Positions 1-10,435 are shown, numbered from the stretch's first letter. The stretch is 64,000 nt of DNA from Verrucomicrobiota bacterium (GCA_015061905.1 SUVQ01000006.1:99507-163506), one strand, 5' to 3'. Program-made: numbers and translations. Notes: generated from the letters alone by a model not told the origin.

Positions 1-262
1 TTTCGTGAATTTGCGCGGAAACCTGTTTGTAAGCCTCAAAGCGCGGCGGCACGAGAATAAGGCGCGGGCAAAGCCGCTTCGCCTTCGCGACGGACAAAGC
101 CGAACGCACCCCGTAACGGCGCGCCTCATAGCTCGCCGTCGTAATCACGTTGCGCGCGGTATCTTTTGCCACGGCGACGGGTTTGCCGCGCAACTCCGGG
201 CGATCCCGCTGTTCCACCGAGGCGTAGAACGCGTCCATATCGACATGGATGATTTTTTTCAT
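1..262 (-). CDS. dinB: DNA polymerase IV, N-terminal part (cut by window edge)
   Basis: The complement from 262 leftwards reads [20 protein letters not shown] followed by [13 protein letters not shown], the start of a Y-family DNA polymerase IV. The first catalytic aspartate lies in the [12 protein letters not shown] motif, with the nucleotide-contacting tyrosine just after it. Only about 87 residues of a roughly 350-residue protein are inside the window, and the 3' end lies beyond base 1. Pol IV carries out error-prone translesion synthesis. The gene is divergent from the transporter at 502. I see no SOS-box-like CTGT-N8-ACAG in the intergenic region. Confidence 0.9.
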   Translation of the reverse strand, partial: MKKIIHVDMDAFYASVEQRDRPELRGKPVAVAKDTARNVITTASYEARRYGVRSALSVAKAKRLCPRLILVPPRFEAYKQVSAQIHE

Positions 263-501
263 GCAACGCGAATTTTGATTATGCGCGCGGGAACGCGAAA
301 TGCGATTAAAAACGGGAACGCCGCCGCGTCGCTTTTTTGAGAATCGCGGAAAGCGAACAAAGGAGCATCGCGCTAAGACGCAAAGACACAAAAAACTAAA
401 AAAGCGCAGAGGATTTGCTGTCATTTTTAACGCGGCGGAAAAACAAATCCTGTTTTTCGGTTTCCTTTCGAGGCGGGAAAGCGTATTTTCGCAGGCAAAA
501 A
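263..501. other. Divergent intergenic region with two CGGGAACG copies
   Basis: This gap separates dinB from the EamA transporter. It holds two same-orientation CGGGAACG words (about 286 and 315) and a short degenerate run of words resembling gacgcaaagacacaaa (about 375-392). That run is similar to the small tandem-word repeats seen between genes in many environmental bacteria. No convincing promoter or RNA was seen. Confidence 0.5.
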
Positions 502-1413
502 ATGGCAAAAGAGCATTTCACCGGACATTTACTGATTTTTTTGTCGGCTCTGATTTTCGGACTCAACTACCCGATTTCAAAATGGTTGCTCGCAAATTAT
601 TTGTCTCCGGAATTTTACATGTGCGCCCGCATGGCGGCATCCTGCGCGCTTTTTTGGGGGCTTTCGCTTTTTTTGCCGAAAGAAAAACTTTCACTCAAGG
701 AAATCGGCATTTTCTTTCTGTGTTCCGTCGGCGGTGTAACCGGCAATCAGCTACTTTTCGTGCACGGGCTAAACATGACCTCGCCGATGGACGCGTCCGT
801 CATCACCGCCGCGCGACCTATTCTCGTTCTTTTGCTTTCCGCGCTGATTTTGCGGGAACGCGTCACGCGGCTTAAATCCGCCGGAGTGCTTGTCGGCACC
901 GCCGGCGCGATTTGGCTGATTTTGCAATCCGCGACAAACAGCGGGAACGCCGCAAGCCTTGCCGGAAATCTTTGCATTTTCGCAAGCGGCTTTGTTTACG
1001 CGCTCTATTTCGTGTTCTCCAAGCCGCTTTCCGAAAAATACCAAGCGACGACGATGATGAAATGGATGTTCCTTTTTGCCGCGCTTCAAATCCTGCCGTT
1101 TTACGTTCCCGCGATGGCGACGGCGTCCGCACCGGCTCTGACCGCGCCGCTCGGCACCGCCGCCGTTGCCGCGATGATTTTTGTCTTCGTCGGCACCTCG
1201 TTTCTCGGGTATCTGTTAATCCCGATGGCGGTGCGCCGTATCCGCCCGACATCCGCAAGCATGTATAACAACCTGCACCCGATTATCGCCTGCGTTATCG
1301 CCGTTGCGCTCGGGCAGGATTTTCTTTCCTTTGAAAAAATTTTCGCGGCGGCGGCAATTCTTTCCGGCGTTTTTCTCGTCTCCCGAAGCAACAGGACGGA
1401 AAAAATTAATTAA
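502..1413 (+). CDS. DMT-superfamily EamA-type transporter
   Basis: This is a 303-residue, highly hydrophobic protein with about ten predicted membrane segments in two repeated halves, the EamA drug/metabolite transporter layout. The first helix contains [10 protein letters not shown], typical of the family's N-terminal repeat, and the second half ends in a short basic tail. Substrate is unknown; family members export amino acids, nucleosides or drugs across the inner membrane. I chose ATG 502 because the preceding in-frame codons from 415 encode a basic, non-membrane extension that does not fit the family. Neighbouring genes do not suggest a substrate. Confidence 0.8.
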   Translation: MAKEHFTGHLLIFLSALIFGLNYPISKWLLANYLSPEFYMCARMAASCALFWGLSLFLPKEKLSLKEIGIFFLCSVGGVTGNQLLFVHGLNMTSPMDASVITAARPILVLLLSALILRERVTRLKSAGVLVGTAGAIWLILQSATNSGNAASLAGNLCIFASGFVYALYFVFSKPLSEKYQATTMMKWMFLFAALQILPFYVPAMATASAPALTAPLGTAAVAAMIFVFVGTSFLGYLLIPMAVRRIRPTSASMYNNLHPIIACVIAVALGQDFLSFEKIFAAAAILSGVFLVSRSNRTEKIN

Positions 1414-1461
1414 TCGCGCGCAAAAAGCAGCGAAACGAGCCGTTCCCGCGGCTCCGTTTTT

Positions 1462-3144
1462 TTACTTCTTCTCTTTGCAAGGAGAACGCCAGCGGCGGTT
1501 GCGGAGATAGGCTGCAAGAAAGAGAAGCCCGCCCGCAGTTACAAGCCAATCGCCGTGCCGCGCGTAAAATGTGCGTCCGCCGAGCCCGAGCGCGTTCCCG
1601 TCTTCGTCAAAACGCCGCCAACCGTGCACCTCGAAGCTTTTTTGTCCGCGAAAATAAACGGAGCCTTCCGGCGTATTGTTTTCCGTCATCACCGCCGTAT
1701 GTCCGAGCGGATTTATCAACCCGCTCCAGCCTGCGTTCCCGCAACGAATCACGGGAACGCCGAGGTTTACCGCCTGCATCACCGAGTGCGCCGCGTGCTG
1801 GTAAGCTCCCGCTTCTTTTCCATACCATGCGTCGTTGGTAACGACGGCGAGAAAATCCGCGCCGCGCCGAACCAAATCCCGCCCGAGTTCCGGAAACACA
1901 TCTTCATAACAAACGAGCGCGCCCATGGAAAATGTCCCGCTTTTGAGATAGAGCGGAAGCGGCTCGGCAGACGTTCCCGCGAGGCAATCCGCCGCCGTCG
2001 GCACAATTTTTCGAAACGGCAAATAATCGGCAAACGGCAAATATTCGCCGAACGGCACCAAGTGGCGCTTGGCGTAAAACATATCGGCAACGCCCGTTTT
2101 CGGATAAGCGATATGCACGGAATTGTAGTAAGTGGATTCCGCTTCACCCGAGCAAATTCCGCCGAAAACAAGGGGTTTCCCGGCGTGTGCGACAAGCCCG
2201 GCAATCCACGCGCGAAAATCGGGCAAATCCGTCGGGAACGGCAACGCCGCCTCCGGCCAAAGGATAAAGTCCGGCGCAGGCGTATTTTTTGCCGCAGACA
2301 AAGTCAAATCTTCAAGAACGGCGACGGACGCGGGAACGCGCTCGCGATCCCATTTTTCGTTCGGATCAAAATCCGGCTGAACCGCCGCAAACGCAAAGTA
2401 TTTTTCGTTGTTTTTCGCAAAATCCAGGCACGCGTTCCAATAGACGAAAACGGACAAAAGCACGGGAATAAGCGCACAGTAAAACTCCGGACAAATGCTT
2501 CGGAGCGAGCTGAACATCGACTGCGAATCTCCCGGGCGCACATGCCAAATCTTCGCCTCCACCACCAAATGCCGCACATAACGCGCAACACCGAGATTAA
2601 AAAAGATTATCAGAAAACTCGTGCCGGCAGTTCCCGCCCACGGGCAATACGCAAGCATCGCCGGACGCTCCCACTGCGTCGCGCCGAGCGGCATCCACGG
2701 AAATCCGGACAAAAACCACGTCAGCACCCATTCTAAAAAAACCCACAGTCCCGCCAACCCGAGCAAATTCAGCAAGCGAGAAAAAAAGCCGTGCTCTTTC
2801 CCGCTCGCCGGAAAAATCACGCGCAACGCGACAAACCATAAAAACGGGAACGCAGAATAAGCGAGCGGCAAAAGAAAAACGGCAAGCCAACCCAAAGGCG
2901 GGTAAATATGCCGCAACCAAATCAACGTAATCACTCCGCCCGCATACGCACAAAGCGCAGAACCGAGAAGCCAGCTCCTCCAACGCGGACGCGCCGACGC
3001 CCACAACGCCATCGGCACCGCCCACACCCACGCCAGCGAAGCAACATCCGCGCCCGGCATCGCCAGCACATAAGCCAAAACAGAAAGCCCTACCGCGGCA
3101 AACGCCGACACGCGTTCCCGCGTAAATTTTTCCGAGAAAATCAT
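1462..3144 (-). CDS. lnt: Apolipoprotein N-acyltransferase
   Basis: This 560-residue protein has about six N-terminal membrane helices (residues 1-240) and a C-terminal nitrilase-fold domain. The catalytic triad is visible: Glu298 in ILWPEAALPF, Lys359 in YAKRHLVPFGEY and Cys412 in ALVCYEDVFPE. The motif NDAWYG follows. Lnt adds the third acyl chain to lipoproteins in the periplasmic leaflet of the inner membrane, so the organism makes triacylated lipoproteins and has an outer membrane. The substrate supply is evident in this window (lipoproteins at 27119 and 36384). The length is slightly above the E. coli enzyme (512 residues). Confidence 0.95.
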   Translation of the reverse strand: MIFSEKFTRERVSAFAAVGLSVLAYVLAMPGADVASLAWVWAVPMALWASARPRWRSWLLGSALCAYAGGVITLIWLRHIYPPLGWLAVFLLPLAYSAFPFLWFVALRVIFPASGKEHGFFSRLLNLLGLAGLWVFLEWVLTWFLSGFPWMPLGATQWERPAMLAYCPWAGTAGTSFLIIFFNLGVARYVRHLVVEAKIWHVRPGDSQSMFSSLRSICPEFYCALIPVLLSVFVYWNACLDFAKNNEKYFAFAAVQPDFDPNEKWDRERVPASVAVLEDLTLSAAKNTPAPDFILWPEAALPFPTDLPDFRAWIAGLVAHAGKPLVFGGICSGEAESTYYNSVHIAYPKTGVADMFYAKRHLVPFGEYLPFADYLPFRKIVPTAADCLAGTSAEPLPLYLKSGTFSMGALVCYEDVFPELGRDLVRRGADFLAVVTNDAWYGKEAGAYQHAAHSVMQAVNLGVPVIRCGNAGWSGLINPLGHTAVMTENNTPEGSVYFRGQKSFEVHGWRRFDEDGNALGLGGRTFYARHGDWLVTAGGLLFLAAYLRNRRWRSPCKEKK

Positions 3145-3263
3145 TTCCGCTCAGCGTAAAGCGCACGCGGGAACTTGGAAAGTTTTTTTGTAAAAACGGG
3201 AACGCAATCGCGATGCATACTTGCAGGAATGACCGAAAAGTTGCATAAATACGCGCAAGAAAG

Positions 3264-4574
3264 ATGGCAAACTCCCGCAATTCCGAGCGTCCGCTCAAAC
3301 CCACGGATCTCCGTGGCATTCTCAAATACGTCCCGATGTTCCGCGACCACATCTTCGTGATCGCGCTCGACGGAAGCATCGTCGAACACGAGAATTTTCA
3401 AAATCTCGTCACGGACATCGCCGTCCTGCGAAGTTTGAACATCAACGTCGTCATCGTTCACGGCATCGGCAAACAACTCCGCGATATGGCATCGCGCCAA
3501 CGCGTTAAGCTGACCGATGTTTACGGCGAAGGAAAAACCGACGCCGACACGATGGAAATCGCCCTCGAAGCCACCGGAATCGTTTCACAAAAAATCGTCG
3601 AGGGGCTTTCTCACGCCAACCTCAAATGCGCCGTTACCAACGCCATTCGCGCCACGCAAGTCGGCGTCATCGGCGGCGTAGACCAGCTGTTGACGGGGAA
3701 AGTTGAAAAAATCGACACGCCGCTCATCAAATCACTGCTCTCTCAAGGCGTAATCCCGCTCGTTACGCCCATTCTGTGCGACCGCGACGGCACTTCGCTC
3801 CGCGTCAACAGCGACGCCGTCGCCGCCGACCTCGCCGTGGAGCTCGGCGCGTCCAAGCTCATTTATCTCACGCCTTTTGCCGGACTCATTCTCGACGGAA
3901 AACTGCAGGTCAACCTCAGCCTTTCCGCGCTCGAAAAAGCCTTACAAAAAAATTCGCTCGAAATCGAAGAACGCCTGCGCGGGAAGGCGCAGTTCGCCGT
4001 GCGTGCGCTCAACAACGGCACCCAGCGCGCGCACATTCTCGACGGGCGCACCAACGGCGGGCTTCTCGCTGAAATTTTCGACAAAGTCGGCACCGGCTCC
4101 ATGATTCACGCGAACGATTACGATTGCATTCGCCCCGCCAAGAAAAAGGATGCGCAGTTTATTTACAATATCACGAAAAACGCGGTAAAAAACAAAAGCC
4201 TCGTCAAGCGTTCCCGCCAGCTCATCGAATCACACACCGAAGATTATTTCGTTTACGAAATTGACGAAAGCATCATCGGTTGCGCCTGCCTGCGCAAGTT
4301 TGCCGATGCGCCGCAAACGGCGGAACTCTGCAGCGTTTACGTGCAACCGTTTTATCAGGATCGCGGCGTCGGGAAAAAACTCGTCGCCTACGCGGAGCAT
4401 CAGGCGCGGGAGCGCGGTATCAAAACTTTAATTACATGCACGACGCAAACTTACGGATTCTTCAAAAGCGTCTGCGGCTTTGAAGATGCGGAAGCCGAAA
4501 ACCTGCCGCCTTCCCGCCGTGAGGAACTTTACGAAAACGGACGCAATTCCAAAGCTCTTTTCAAAAAGCTTTAG
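3264..4574 (+). CDS. argA: Amino-acid N-acetyltransferase (N-acetylglutamate synthase)
   Basis: This 436-residue protein has the two-domain classical ArgA layout: an amino-acid-kinase-like domain (about 20-285, with VIVHGIGKQL) and a C-terminal GNAT domain (about 287-436, with the acetyl-CoA loop YQDRGVGKKL). It makes N-acetylglutamate from glutamate and acetyl-CoA, the first step of arginine synthesis. argB, for the next step, lies at 53130. ATG 3264 follows an AGAAAG stretch. The 3' end overlaps the convergent nspC by 4 bp. The kinase-like domain binds arginine in known ArgA, so feedback inhibition is likely. Confidence 0.93.
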   Translation: MANSRNSERPLKPTDLRGILKYVPMFRDHIFVIALDGSIVEHENFQNLVTDIAVLRSLNINVVIVHGIGKQLRDMASRQRVKLTDVYGEGKTDADTMEIALEATGIVSQKIVEGLSHANLKCAVTNAIRATQVGVIGGVDQLLTGKVEKIDTPLIKSLLSQGVIPLVTPILCDRDGTSLRVNSDAVAADLAVELGASKLIYLTPFAGLILDGKLQVNLSLSALEKALQKNSLEIEERLRGKAQFAVRALNNGTQRAHILDGRTNGGLLAEIFDKVGTGSMIHANDYDCIRPAKKKDAQFIYNITKNAVKNKSLVKRSRQLIESHTEDYFVYEIDESIIGCACLRKFADAPQTAELCSVYVQPFYQDRGVGKKLVAYAEHQARERGIKTLITCTTQTYGFFKSVCGFEDAEAENLPPSRREELYENGRNSKALFKKL

Positions 4575-5746
4575 CTGAGCTTATTTTTGTAATCGGCGTA
4601 ACCGAATTTTCGGATGAGTTTGTATTCGCCCGTTTCGGGAACGTAGCTTGCAATCGCGGGAAGACAAATGCCGTTAAACGTTGTGTTTTTCACCATCGTG
4701 TAATGCGACATGTCGAGAAGCGCGAGCCGTTGCCCGGGAACGAGTGGCTGCGGGAACGAATAATCGCCGAGCACGTCGCCCGCCAAGCAGGTTCCGCCCG
4801 CTAAGCGATACGTGTGCGCAAACTCGCCGGGCGTTCCCGCGCCGAGAATTTCCGCACGATACGGCATTTCGAGCGTATCCGGCATGTGTGCGCTCGCCGA
4901 TGTGTCGAGCACGGCGATCGGCACGCCGTTGTTCACGATGTCCAAAACCGTGCAAACAAGCACGCCCGTGCGTATCGCGACGGCTTCGCCCGGCTCCAAA
5001 TAAATTTGAATGTGTTCTCCCCATTTTTTGCGGAACGCGAGAATCGTTTCGCAGAGCAAATCGACATCGTAGCTCGGATGCGTAATCCAGTGCCCGCCAC
5101 CGAAATTAATCCATTTCATCTGCGGGATAAATTCGCCGAATTTTTCTTCGAAATGCGGAATCGTCCGCGCGAGAACGTCCGCGCCCTGCTCGCACATTGT
5201 GTGCATGTGAAGCCCTTCGAGCCCGTCCAAATCGCCGGGACGGATTTCGGAACGAATCGTCCCGAGCCGCGATCCCGTCGCGCACGGATTGTAAATTTCG
5301 TGCTCCACCTCCGCGTATTGCGGATTCACGCGCATGCCGCAGGAAATTTTGCGTCCGCTCGCCGCGACGACTTCGCGAAAACGCTTCCACTGAGACGGCG
5401 AATTAAACGAAATGTGGTCGACAAATTTCACCAGCTCATCTACGTCCGCCGGCGGGAACGCAGGCGAATAAACGTGGCATTCGCCGGAGAAAAATTCGTT
5501 CCCGAGCAAGGCTTCGTGCAGACCGCTTGCCGTCGTTCCCGCGAGGTATTTTGAGATTAAAGGGAACTCGCTGAATTGAGCGAAGCCTTTGAGCGCAAGC
5601 AGAATTTTCGCGCCCGTGCGATTCATCACCGAGCGCAAAACGCGGCAATTTTCCTCCAGCAAGCCGCGATGAATCAAGTGGCACGGCGAAGGCACGCGCG
5701 ACAAATCCAACCCGGAAAAAGCTTCAATAAAACGATCCTGACTCAT
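4571..5746 (-). CDS. nspC: Carboxynorspermidine/carboxyspermidine decarboxylase
   Basis: This is a 391-residue PLP enzyme of the alanine-racemase-fold decarboxylase group. The PLP lysine is probably Lys53 in LLALKGFAQF, and GGGHW and LEPGEA motifs follow, as in NspC. It removes the carboxyl group of carboxy(nor)spermidine in the alternative polyamine pathway. The partner dehydrogenase that makes the carboxylated intermediate is not next to it in this window. Its stop codon overlaps the end of argA on the other strand. A hairpin lies between it and the upstream tyrA. Confidence 0.92.
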   Translation of the reverse strand: MSQDRFIEAFSGLDLSRVPSPCHLIHRGLLEENCRVLRSVMNRTGAKILLALKGFAQFSEFPLISKYLAGTTASGLHEALLGNEFFSGECHVYSPAFPPADVDELVKFVDHISFNSPSQWKRFREVVAASGRKISCGMRVNPQYAEVEHEIYNPCATGSRLGTIRSEIRPGDLDGLEGLHMHTMCEQGADVLARTIPHFEEKFGEFIPQMKWINFGGGHWITHPSYDVDLLCETILAFRKKWGEHIQIYLEPGEAVAIRTGVLVCTVLDIVNNGVPIAVLDTSASAHMPDTLEMPYRAEILGAGTPGEFAHTYRLAGGTCLAGDVLGDYSFPQPLVPGQRLALLDMSHYTMVKNTTFNGICLPAIASYVPETGEYKLIRKFGYADYKNKLS

Positions 5747-5779
5747 GCCGCCATTCTCTCAAAAAAACAAATTTGATAA

Positions 5780-5829
5780 AAGTTTAAAGCTGAAGCCGAT
5801 TCCCGCGCCTCCGAATCCGCTTTAAACTT
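5780..5829 (-). terminator. Hairpin between tyrA and nspC
   Basis: Perfect 11-bp arms AAGTTTAAAGC (5780-5790) and GCTTTAAACTT (5819-5829) enclose a 28-nt loop. Read on the minus strand, the stem is followed by a T-rich stretch, so it may end tyrA transcripts or insulate nspC. Confidence 0.5.
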
Positions 5830-5837
5830 CCGGACTT

Positions 5838-6695
5838 TTAGTGTGTTGAGAGCGGAAGCCGCCACGCGGACGCGGCGGAAAGAATTTCGAGCAACTGCTC
5901 GGAATTTTCGTCGCGAAGCGCATTGCGCAGAGTTTCGATGCGGGCTAAAAAAAGTTCGAGAGCCGGCAAAATTTCGCTACGGTTTTCTTCCAAAATCGAA
6001 CGCCATACTTTGGGATTTCCGGCGGAAACGCGCGTTGTATCCCGCAAACCGCCCGCGCCGCATTCCCGCCATTCAAGCGGCTTGGAAGCAAGCGTCGCCG
6101 AAAGAGCAACCGCCACGGAATGAGGAAGATGGCTCACATGGGCAACAATCGCATCGTGCTCCTCCGGGCAAACCAATCGCGTGCGCATACCGAGTTTTTC
6201 CCAGAAAGCGCGCGCCCGCGTTCCCGCGCCGGTTCGGCGGGAACGATCATCGTCGGCAACGAAGCAAAGATGCCCGTCCAGCAAATCCGCTCGCGCCGCC
6301 GCGATTCCGTTAAGCTCCGAGCCCGCCATCGGATGCGAGCCGACAAAACAAAACTCCGGCGGCAACACGCGATCCGCCTCCGCGCAAATCGCCGCCTTCA
6401 CGCTTCCCACATCGGTAATCAGCGCGCCTTGCTTTATCGCGGGAACGCAGGATTCCAAGAGCGGCACGATTTTGTCGACGGGAACGCACGCAACGACGAC
6501 ATCCGCTCCGGCAACCGCTTCCTGCGGAGTTTCAAAAACCGCATCGCAATAACTCGTCTGTCGACAGGAATCGCGCGTTTCCGCGCTACGCGACCACGCA
6601 ACGCATTGCGCGGCAACGCCTCGCACCTTTGCGGCTTGCATGATGGACGCGCCCAATAATCCGGCTCCGAGAACGGCAATTTTTTGAATCTTCAC
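5838..6695 (-). CDS. tyrA: Prephenate dehydrogenase
   Basis: This 285-residue monofunctional TyrA starts with a Rossmann NAD(P) motif, GAGLLGAS at residues 10-17. The family signatures DVGSVKAAI and VGSHPMAGSE follow, the latter including the catalytic histidine. It oxidatively decarboxylates prephenate (or arogenate) in tyrosine synthesis. No chorismate mutase or ACT domain is visible, unlike enteric TyrA, so it is the short cytosolic form. It is transcribed toward nspC and is divergent from the gene at 6784. Confidence 0.92.
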   Translation of the reverse strand: MKIQKIAVLGAGLLGASIMQAAKVRGVAAQCVAWSRSAETRDSCRQTSYCDAVFETPQEAVAGADVVVACVPVDKIVPLLESCVPAIKQGALITDVGSVKAAICAEADRVLPPEFCFVGSHPMAGSELNGIAAARADLLDGHLCFVADDDRSRRTGAGTRARAFWEKLGMRTRLVCPEEHDAIVAHVSHLPHSVAVALSATLASKPLEWRECGAGGLRDTTRVSAGNPKVWRSILEENRSEILPALELFLARIETLRNALRDENSEQLLEILSAASAWRLPLSTH

Positions 6696-6783
6696 GAAAT
6701 TCTCCGTCGTTGTTTATTTGTTGGAAAGAGCGGTGTATTTTGTATTTAATGTTTACCTTTAACAAGAATTTCCTTTTTGCGTT

Positions 6784-8568
6784 ATGAGAAATTTCGTTTC
6801 TTCATCTTTTCTTTCCCGAGCAAAGCTCGGCGGAGTCGGCGGTCCGATTGTATTTTTGCTGGTTGCGATTGCGGCGATTGCCGCTTTTTACTTTGCCAGC
6901 CTTTCGAAAGGTTCCCGTGAAGAATACGCCGAAGCGCAGGAAATTGCTCCGGACTCGGCTGAAGCGGAAAAAAAGCTCTCCGAATCCCGCGCAGCGGAAA
7001 CGCAATTCAACGCAATTCACGAATTTAAAAAAGATCAAATCACCGGAGAAGACATCGATATTTACGAAAAAGCCGTTACCGCCTACGGAGATTATCTCGC
7101 CTACGCCGGAGCCGCCGCTTCCTACAACCCGAAACTCGAACAAATGCGCAAACACCTGCACAATCTTCGCGCAGACTTTTTGAGAAAACGCACAGCCGAG
7201 CTGGAAAGCCGGGCGGAAGTTTTTGCCGCCGAAAAAAATTACAAGGAAGCGGAACGCCTTTTTTCCGAAGCCGCCAATATCGAATATCGAATCACCAAAG
7301 AATATCCGCTCTCTTCCAAAAAAAATCACGCGCGGGCAAACGCGCTTGATATTCGCGCCAAAACCATGCACGCGATCCCGCTTCAAATGCAGGCAAAGGA
7401 ACTTGAAGCGGAAGGCGAAGCCGCCCTCAATGCCGGACACTGGCCCACGGCAAATTCCCGCCTGAGCGAAGCTCTCGCCATCGAAAAAGAACTTTGGACG
7501 AACTACAGAAACGTTATCGTTTCCAATTCCGTGCGGATCCAACGCCTGAGCGACCTGATCGCTACCGTCAACTCCGCTCCCGAATACGAACGCCGCGAAC
7601 AGCGAAAAGCCGAAGCCCTCGCCGCCGAAGCCCGAGGCGACTGGGACGCCGCGGCAAAAGCATGGGAAAGCGCTCTCGCCGCGCACAAAACCATTATTCA
7701 GAATTTCCCGCGCTCGCTTTACTCCGGAGAAAGCGTTCGCGAAGAAATCGCAACGAATTTGGACAACGCCCGCGCGCGTCCGGAATTTCAAAAACTGCTC
7801 GAAGACCACGCGCAAATGTCCCGCGACATCCGCTCCGGCAATTCCGAACGCGTCCCGCAAATCGCCAAGCAAACCTTGCGCCGCGCCGAACGCATTCGCC
7901 GGGATTGGATAAATTCCACGCTCGTTTCCGACGAGTTTCTGAACGAGTTGCGCTACATGGACCTCAAAGCCCCCTCCATTCCCGGCGTGCAAAGCAACCT
8001 GCTCAAACTTTTGCTTCCCGTCCCGGGCGCTCCCGCGAACGTGCACATGATGAAAACGGAAGTTTCCCAAGCGCTCTACACATTCATTATGCCGTTTAAT
8101 CCGAGCGCGCTGAAAAATATGGAACACCCGGCAGAATCCGTAGACTACAACGACGCTACCGAATTTTGCCGCCGGCTTTCGCTTTTGCTGGGACGCCCCG
8201 TTCGCCTCCCCACGCAGGAAGAATTTCTCGCCGCCGCGGGAACGCTCGACCCGAAATCTATTTCCGAACAGGCGTGGCTAATAGAAAATTCCTCCGGAAG
8301 CGTCCACCCCGTCGGGCATCGGGCAGCAAACGCCGCCGGATTTTTCGACCTCTACGGGAACGTCGCCGAATGGGTTTCCGCCTCTGCCCGAAATGCGGGC
8401 GAACGCAAGGAATTTGAAGAATTTATTGCCGGCGGCGATTGCCAAACGCCCAGCTACTCGTTCCCGTCCGACTTCTTTAAAAAAGTTGCCCGCACGGAAA
8501 AAAGCCGAACCCGAGGTTTCCGCGTCGTCGTTGAAATCGAAGACCCCAACGTTTTTCAAAACCGATAA
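6784..8568 (+). CDS. Membrane-anchored coiled-coil protein with FGE/SUMF1-like C-terminal domain
   Basis: This 594-residue protein has one membrane helix at about residues 20-41, then a long Ala/Glu/Lys-rich helical region with TPR-like character (about 50-400). The C-terminus (about 415-590) has the marks of a formylglycine-generating-enzyme (SUMF1) fold: [22 protein letters not shown], a GG-D stretch and the terminal RGFRVVVE. I see no obvious paired catalytic cysteines, so it is probably a binding or sensor version rather than a true FGE. It overlaps prfA by one base (TAATG), so the two are translationally coupled. The helical part contains almost none of the CGGGAACG words. Confidence 0.7.
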   Translation: MRNFVSSSFLSRAKLGGVGGPIVFLLVAIAAIAAFYFASLSKGSREEYAEAQEIAPDSAEAEKKLSESRAAETQFNAIHEFKKDQITGEDIDIYEKAVTAYGDYLAYAGAAASYNPKLEQMRKHLHNLRADFLRKRTAELESRAEVFAAEKNYKEAERLFSEAANIEYRITKEYPLSSKKNHARANALDIRAKTMHAIPLQMQAKELEAEGEAALNAGHWPTANSRLSEALAIEKELWTNYRNVIVSNSVRIQRLSDLIATVNSAPEYERREQRKAEALAAEARGDWDAAAKAWESALAAHKTIIQNFPRSLYSGESVREEIATNLDNARARPEFQKLLEDHAQMSRDIRSGNSERVPQIAKQTLRRAERIRRDWINSTLVSDEFLNELRYMDLKAPSIPGVQSNLLKLLLPVPGAPANVHMMKTEVSQALYTFIMPFNPSALKNMEHPAESVDYNDATEFCRRLSLLLGRPVRLPTQEEFLAAAGTLDPKSISEQAWLIENSSGSVHPVGHRAANAAGFFDLYGNVAEWVSASARNAGERKEFEEFIAGGDCQTPSYSFPSDFFKKVARTEKSRTRGFRVVVEIEDPNVFQNR

Positions 8569-9662
8569 TGAAAGCTCTTCCCGACATTTCGCCTGCGCGC
8601 AAACGCGCGGAGGAAATCGAGACGCTCATGGCGGCTCCCGATTTTTATAACGACCAACGCAAGGCGGGGGAAATTTCCGCCGAGCATTCCCGCCTCACCG
8701 CCACCCTCGCTCTCTACGAAAAATGCGCGGGAACGCTACGCGCCATCGAAGAAAATCAGGCAATGATCGACGACGCCGAAACGGACGCCGAACTCAGAGC
8801 CCTCGCGGAAGAAGAACTTCCGCAACTGAAAGCGGACGCCGAAAAGCTTTACGCAGATCTGATGATTGCCATGATTCCGCCCGACCCGACGGACTCCCGC
8901 AACACCATCATCGAAATCCGCGCGGGAACGGGCGGCGACGAAGCTTCGCTCTTCGCCGGAGATCTTTTCCGCATGTATACGCGCTACGCGGAAGCCTGCG
9001 GATGGAAATGGGAAATGCTCAGCTCCGCGCCTTCGGAAGTCGGCGGCTTTAAGGAAGTATCCGTCCTCATCACGGGAACGGACGTTTTCAAAATGCTGAA
9101 ATTCGAAAGCGGCGTTCACCGCGTTCAGCGCGTTCCCGCAACGGAAGCCGCCGGGCGAGTTCATACCTCCGCCGCCACCGTTGCCGTGCTTCCGGAAGCG
9201 GAAGAAGTGGACGTTCAAATTTCGCCGGAAGATATCGAACTTACGGTTTCGCGCGCGTCCGGCGCCGGCGGGCAACACGTCAACAAAACCGAATCCGCCG
9301 TGCAAATTATCCACAAACCGACCGGAATCATGGTTTATTGTGCGGACGAACGCTCCCAGCTTCGCAACCGTGCTAAAGCGATGAAAATTCTTCTTTCGCG
9401 CATTTACGAAAAAAAGCAGGAAGAAGAACGCTCCAAATACGCCGCACAACGCAAAAACCAAATCGGAAGCGGCGACCGCTCCGAGCGCATTCGCACTTAC
9501 AATTTTCCGCAAAATCGGCTCACGGACCACCGCATCGGGCTTTCGCTCCACGGGCTACCGCAAATCATCGACGGAGACGTCGCCGAGCTTATCAACGCGC
9601 TTCAGGACGCCGACCGCAAAGCCAAGCTCGCCGACTTGGGAATTCGCCCCGAAGGCGAATAA
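8568..9662 (+). CDS. prfA: Peptide chain release factor 1
   Basis: This 364-residue class I release factor has the GGQ peptidyl-hydrolysis motif at residues 234-236 ([10 protein letters not shown]). The codon-recognition motif is Pro-Ala-Thr at about 190-192 ([10 protein letters not shown]), which marks RF1 (UAA/UAG) rather than RF2. Its ATG shares a base with the stop of the upstream gene. The following gene is a SAM methyltransferase, but it lacks the NPPY motif expected of PrmC, which modifies the GGQ glutamine. Confidence 0.95.
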   Translation: MKALPDISPARKRAEEIETLMAAPDFYNDQRKAGEISAEHSRLTATLALYEKCAGTLRAIEENQAMIDDAETDAELRALAEEELPQLKADAEKLYADLMIAMIPPDPTDSRNTIIEIRAGTGGDEASLFAGDLFRMYTRYAEACGWKWEMLSSAPSEVGGFKEVSVLITGTDVFKMLKFESGVHRVQRVPATEAAGRVHTSAATVAVLPEAEEVDVQISPEDIELTVSRASGAGGQHVNKTESAVQIIHKPTGIMVYCADERSQLRNRAKAMKILLSRIYEKKQEEERSKYAAQRKNQIGSGDRSERIRTYNFPQNRLTDHRIGLSLHGLPQIIDGDVAELINALQDADRKAKLADLGIRPEGE

Positions 9663-9683
9663 TTCCCGCTCGCGCGCCCGGAT

Positions 9684-10421
9684 ATGGACGATTCCGTCAA
9701 CCTCGCCTACTTTTCCGATCCGAGCGTCGTTCTCGACTACGCACGCGCGGCGGTAAACGTCGGGCTTTGGGCTTCCGAAAAGGCGCTTTTTGAAAAATAT
9801 TTATCCAAAAACGCTACGATTCTGGAGCTCGGGTGCGGCGCGGGGCGCGTAGCTTTCGGCTTGGCAAAACTCGGATACTCCGACCTTTTCGCCACGGATT
9901 TTGCGCCGCCCATGATTGAAATTGCCCGCGAAATCAACGCGCGGGAACACGCCGCAATTCGCTTCGACATCGCCGACGCCACCGCTCTGACCTTCCCGGA
10001 AAGCAGTTTCGACGCCGTCATTTTTGCTTTTAACGGCTTGCAAATGATTCCCAAGCGGGAACGCCGCACGCGCGCGCTGAAAGAAATTTTCCGAGTCTTA
10101 AAGCCCGGCGGCATTTTTATTTTTACCGGACACGATCGTAGCGCGCCCGCCCGGCAGGCTCATTGGGAACGCGAGCGGGAACGCTGGAAAACTCAAGCTC
10201 GGGATCCGGCATTGGACGATTTCGGCGACTGGAACCACGCCACGCCCGTCGGCACTATGTTTATTCATTCCGCCGAACCTCAAGAAATGCGGGAAACACT
10301 CGAACGCATCGGCTTCCGCGTTCTTTTCTCAGAAATGCGTTCCCGTATCTGCGCAGAAAATTCCGAAGTTCTTGATTTTTCGGACGACACGCGCTTTTGG
10401 GTTTGCCGCAAAGCCGACTGA
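9684..10421 (+). CDS. Class I SAM-dependent methyltransferase
   Basis: This 245-residue protein has a Rossmann methyltransferase core: motif I ILELGCGAGRVAF, an acidic residue at the end of strand 2 (FATDFAPP), and motif post-I/II FDAVIFAFNGLQM with LKPGGIFIFTGH. This pattern matches the methyltransf_11/25 group; the substrate cannot be read from sequence. It starts 21 bp after prfA and probably shares its transcript. It is followed by a hairpin shared with dnaA. Confidence 0.8.
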   Translation: MDDSVNLAYFSDPSVVLDYARAAVNVGLWASEKALFEKYLSKNATILELGCGAGRVAFGLAKLGYSDLFATDFAPPMIEIAREINAREHAAIRFDIADATALTFPESSFDAVIFAFNGLQMIPKRERRTRALKEIFRVLKPGGIFIFTGHDRSAPARQAHWERERERWKTQARDPALDDFGDWNHATPVGTMFIHSAEPQEMRETLERIGFRVLFSEMRSRICAENSEVLDFSDDTRFWVCRKAD

Positions 10422-10435
10422 GCATCTTCCGCCCT

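Noticed and set aside
1555..2736. Open frame of 393 codons opposite lnt
   Set aside because: Arg/His-rich shadow; lnt has an intact catalytic triad on the other strand.
6802..8127. Open frame of 441 codons opposite the FGE-like gene
   Set aside because: It is a Phe/Gly-rich shadow of a Glu/Lys-rich coding strand; the plus-strand gene has the domain and coupling evidence.
6784..8568. True formylglycine-generating enzyme
   Set aside because: No cysteine pair of the catalytic type is visible and no sulfatase gene is nearby; only the fold signature is present.
9684..10421. PrmC, the release-factor glutamine methyltransferase, because it follows prfA
   Set aside because: The NPPY motif expected of PrmC is absent; the sequence looks like a general class I methyltransferase.
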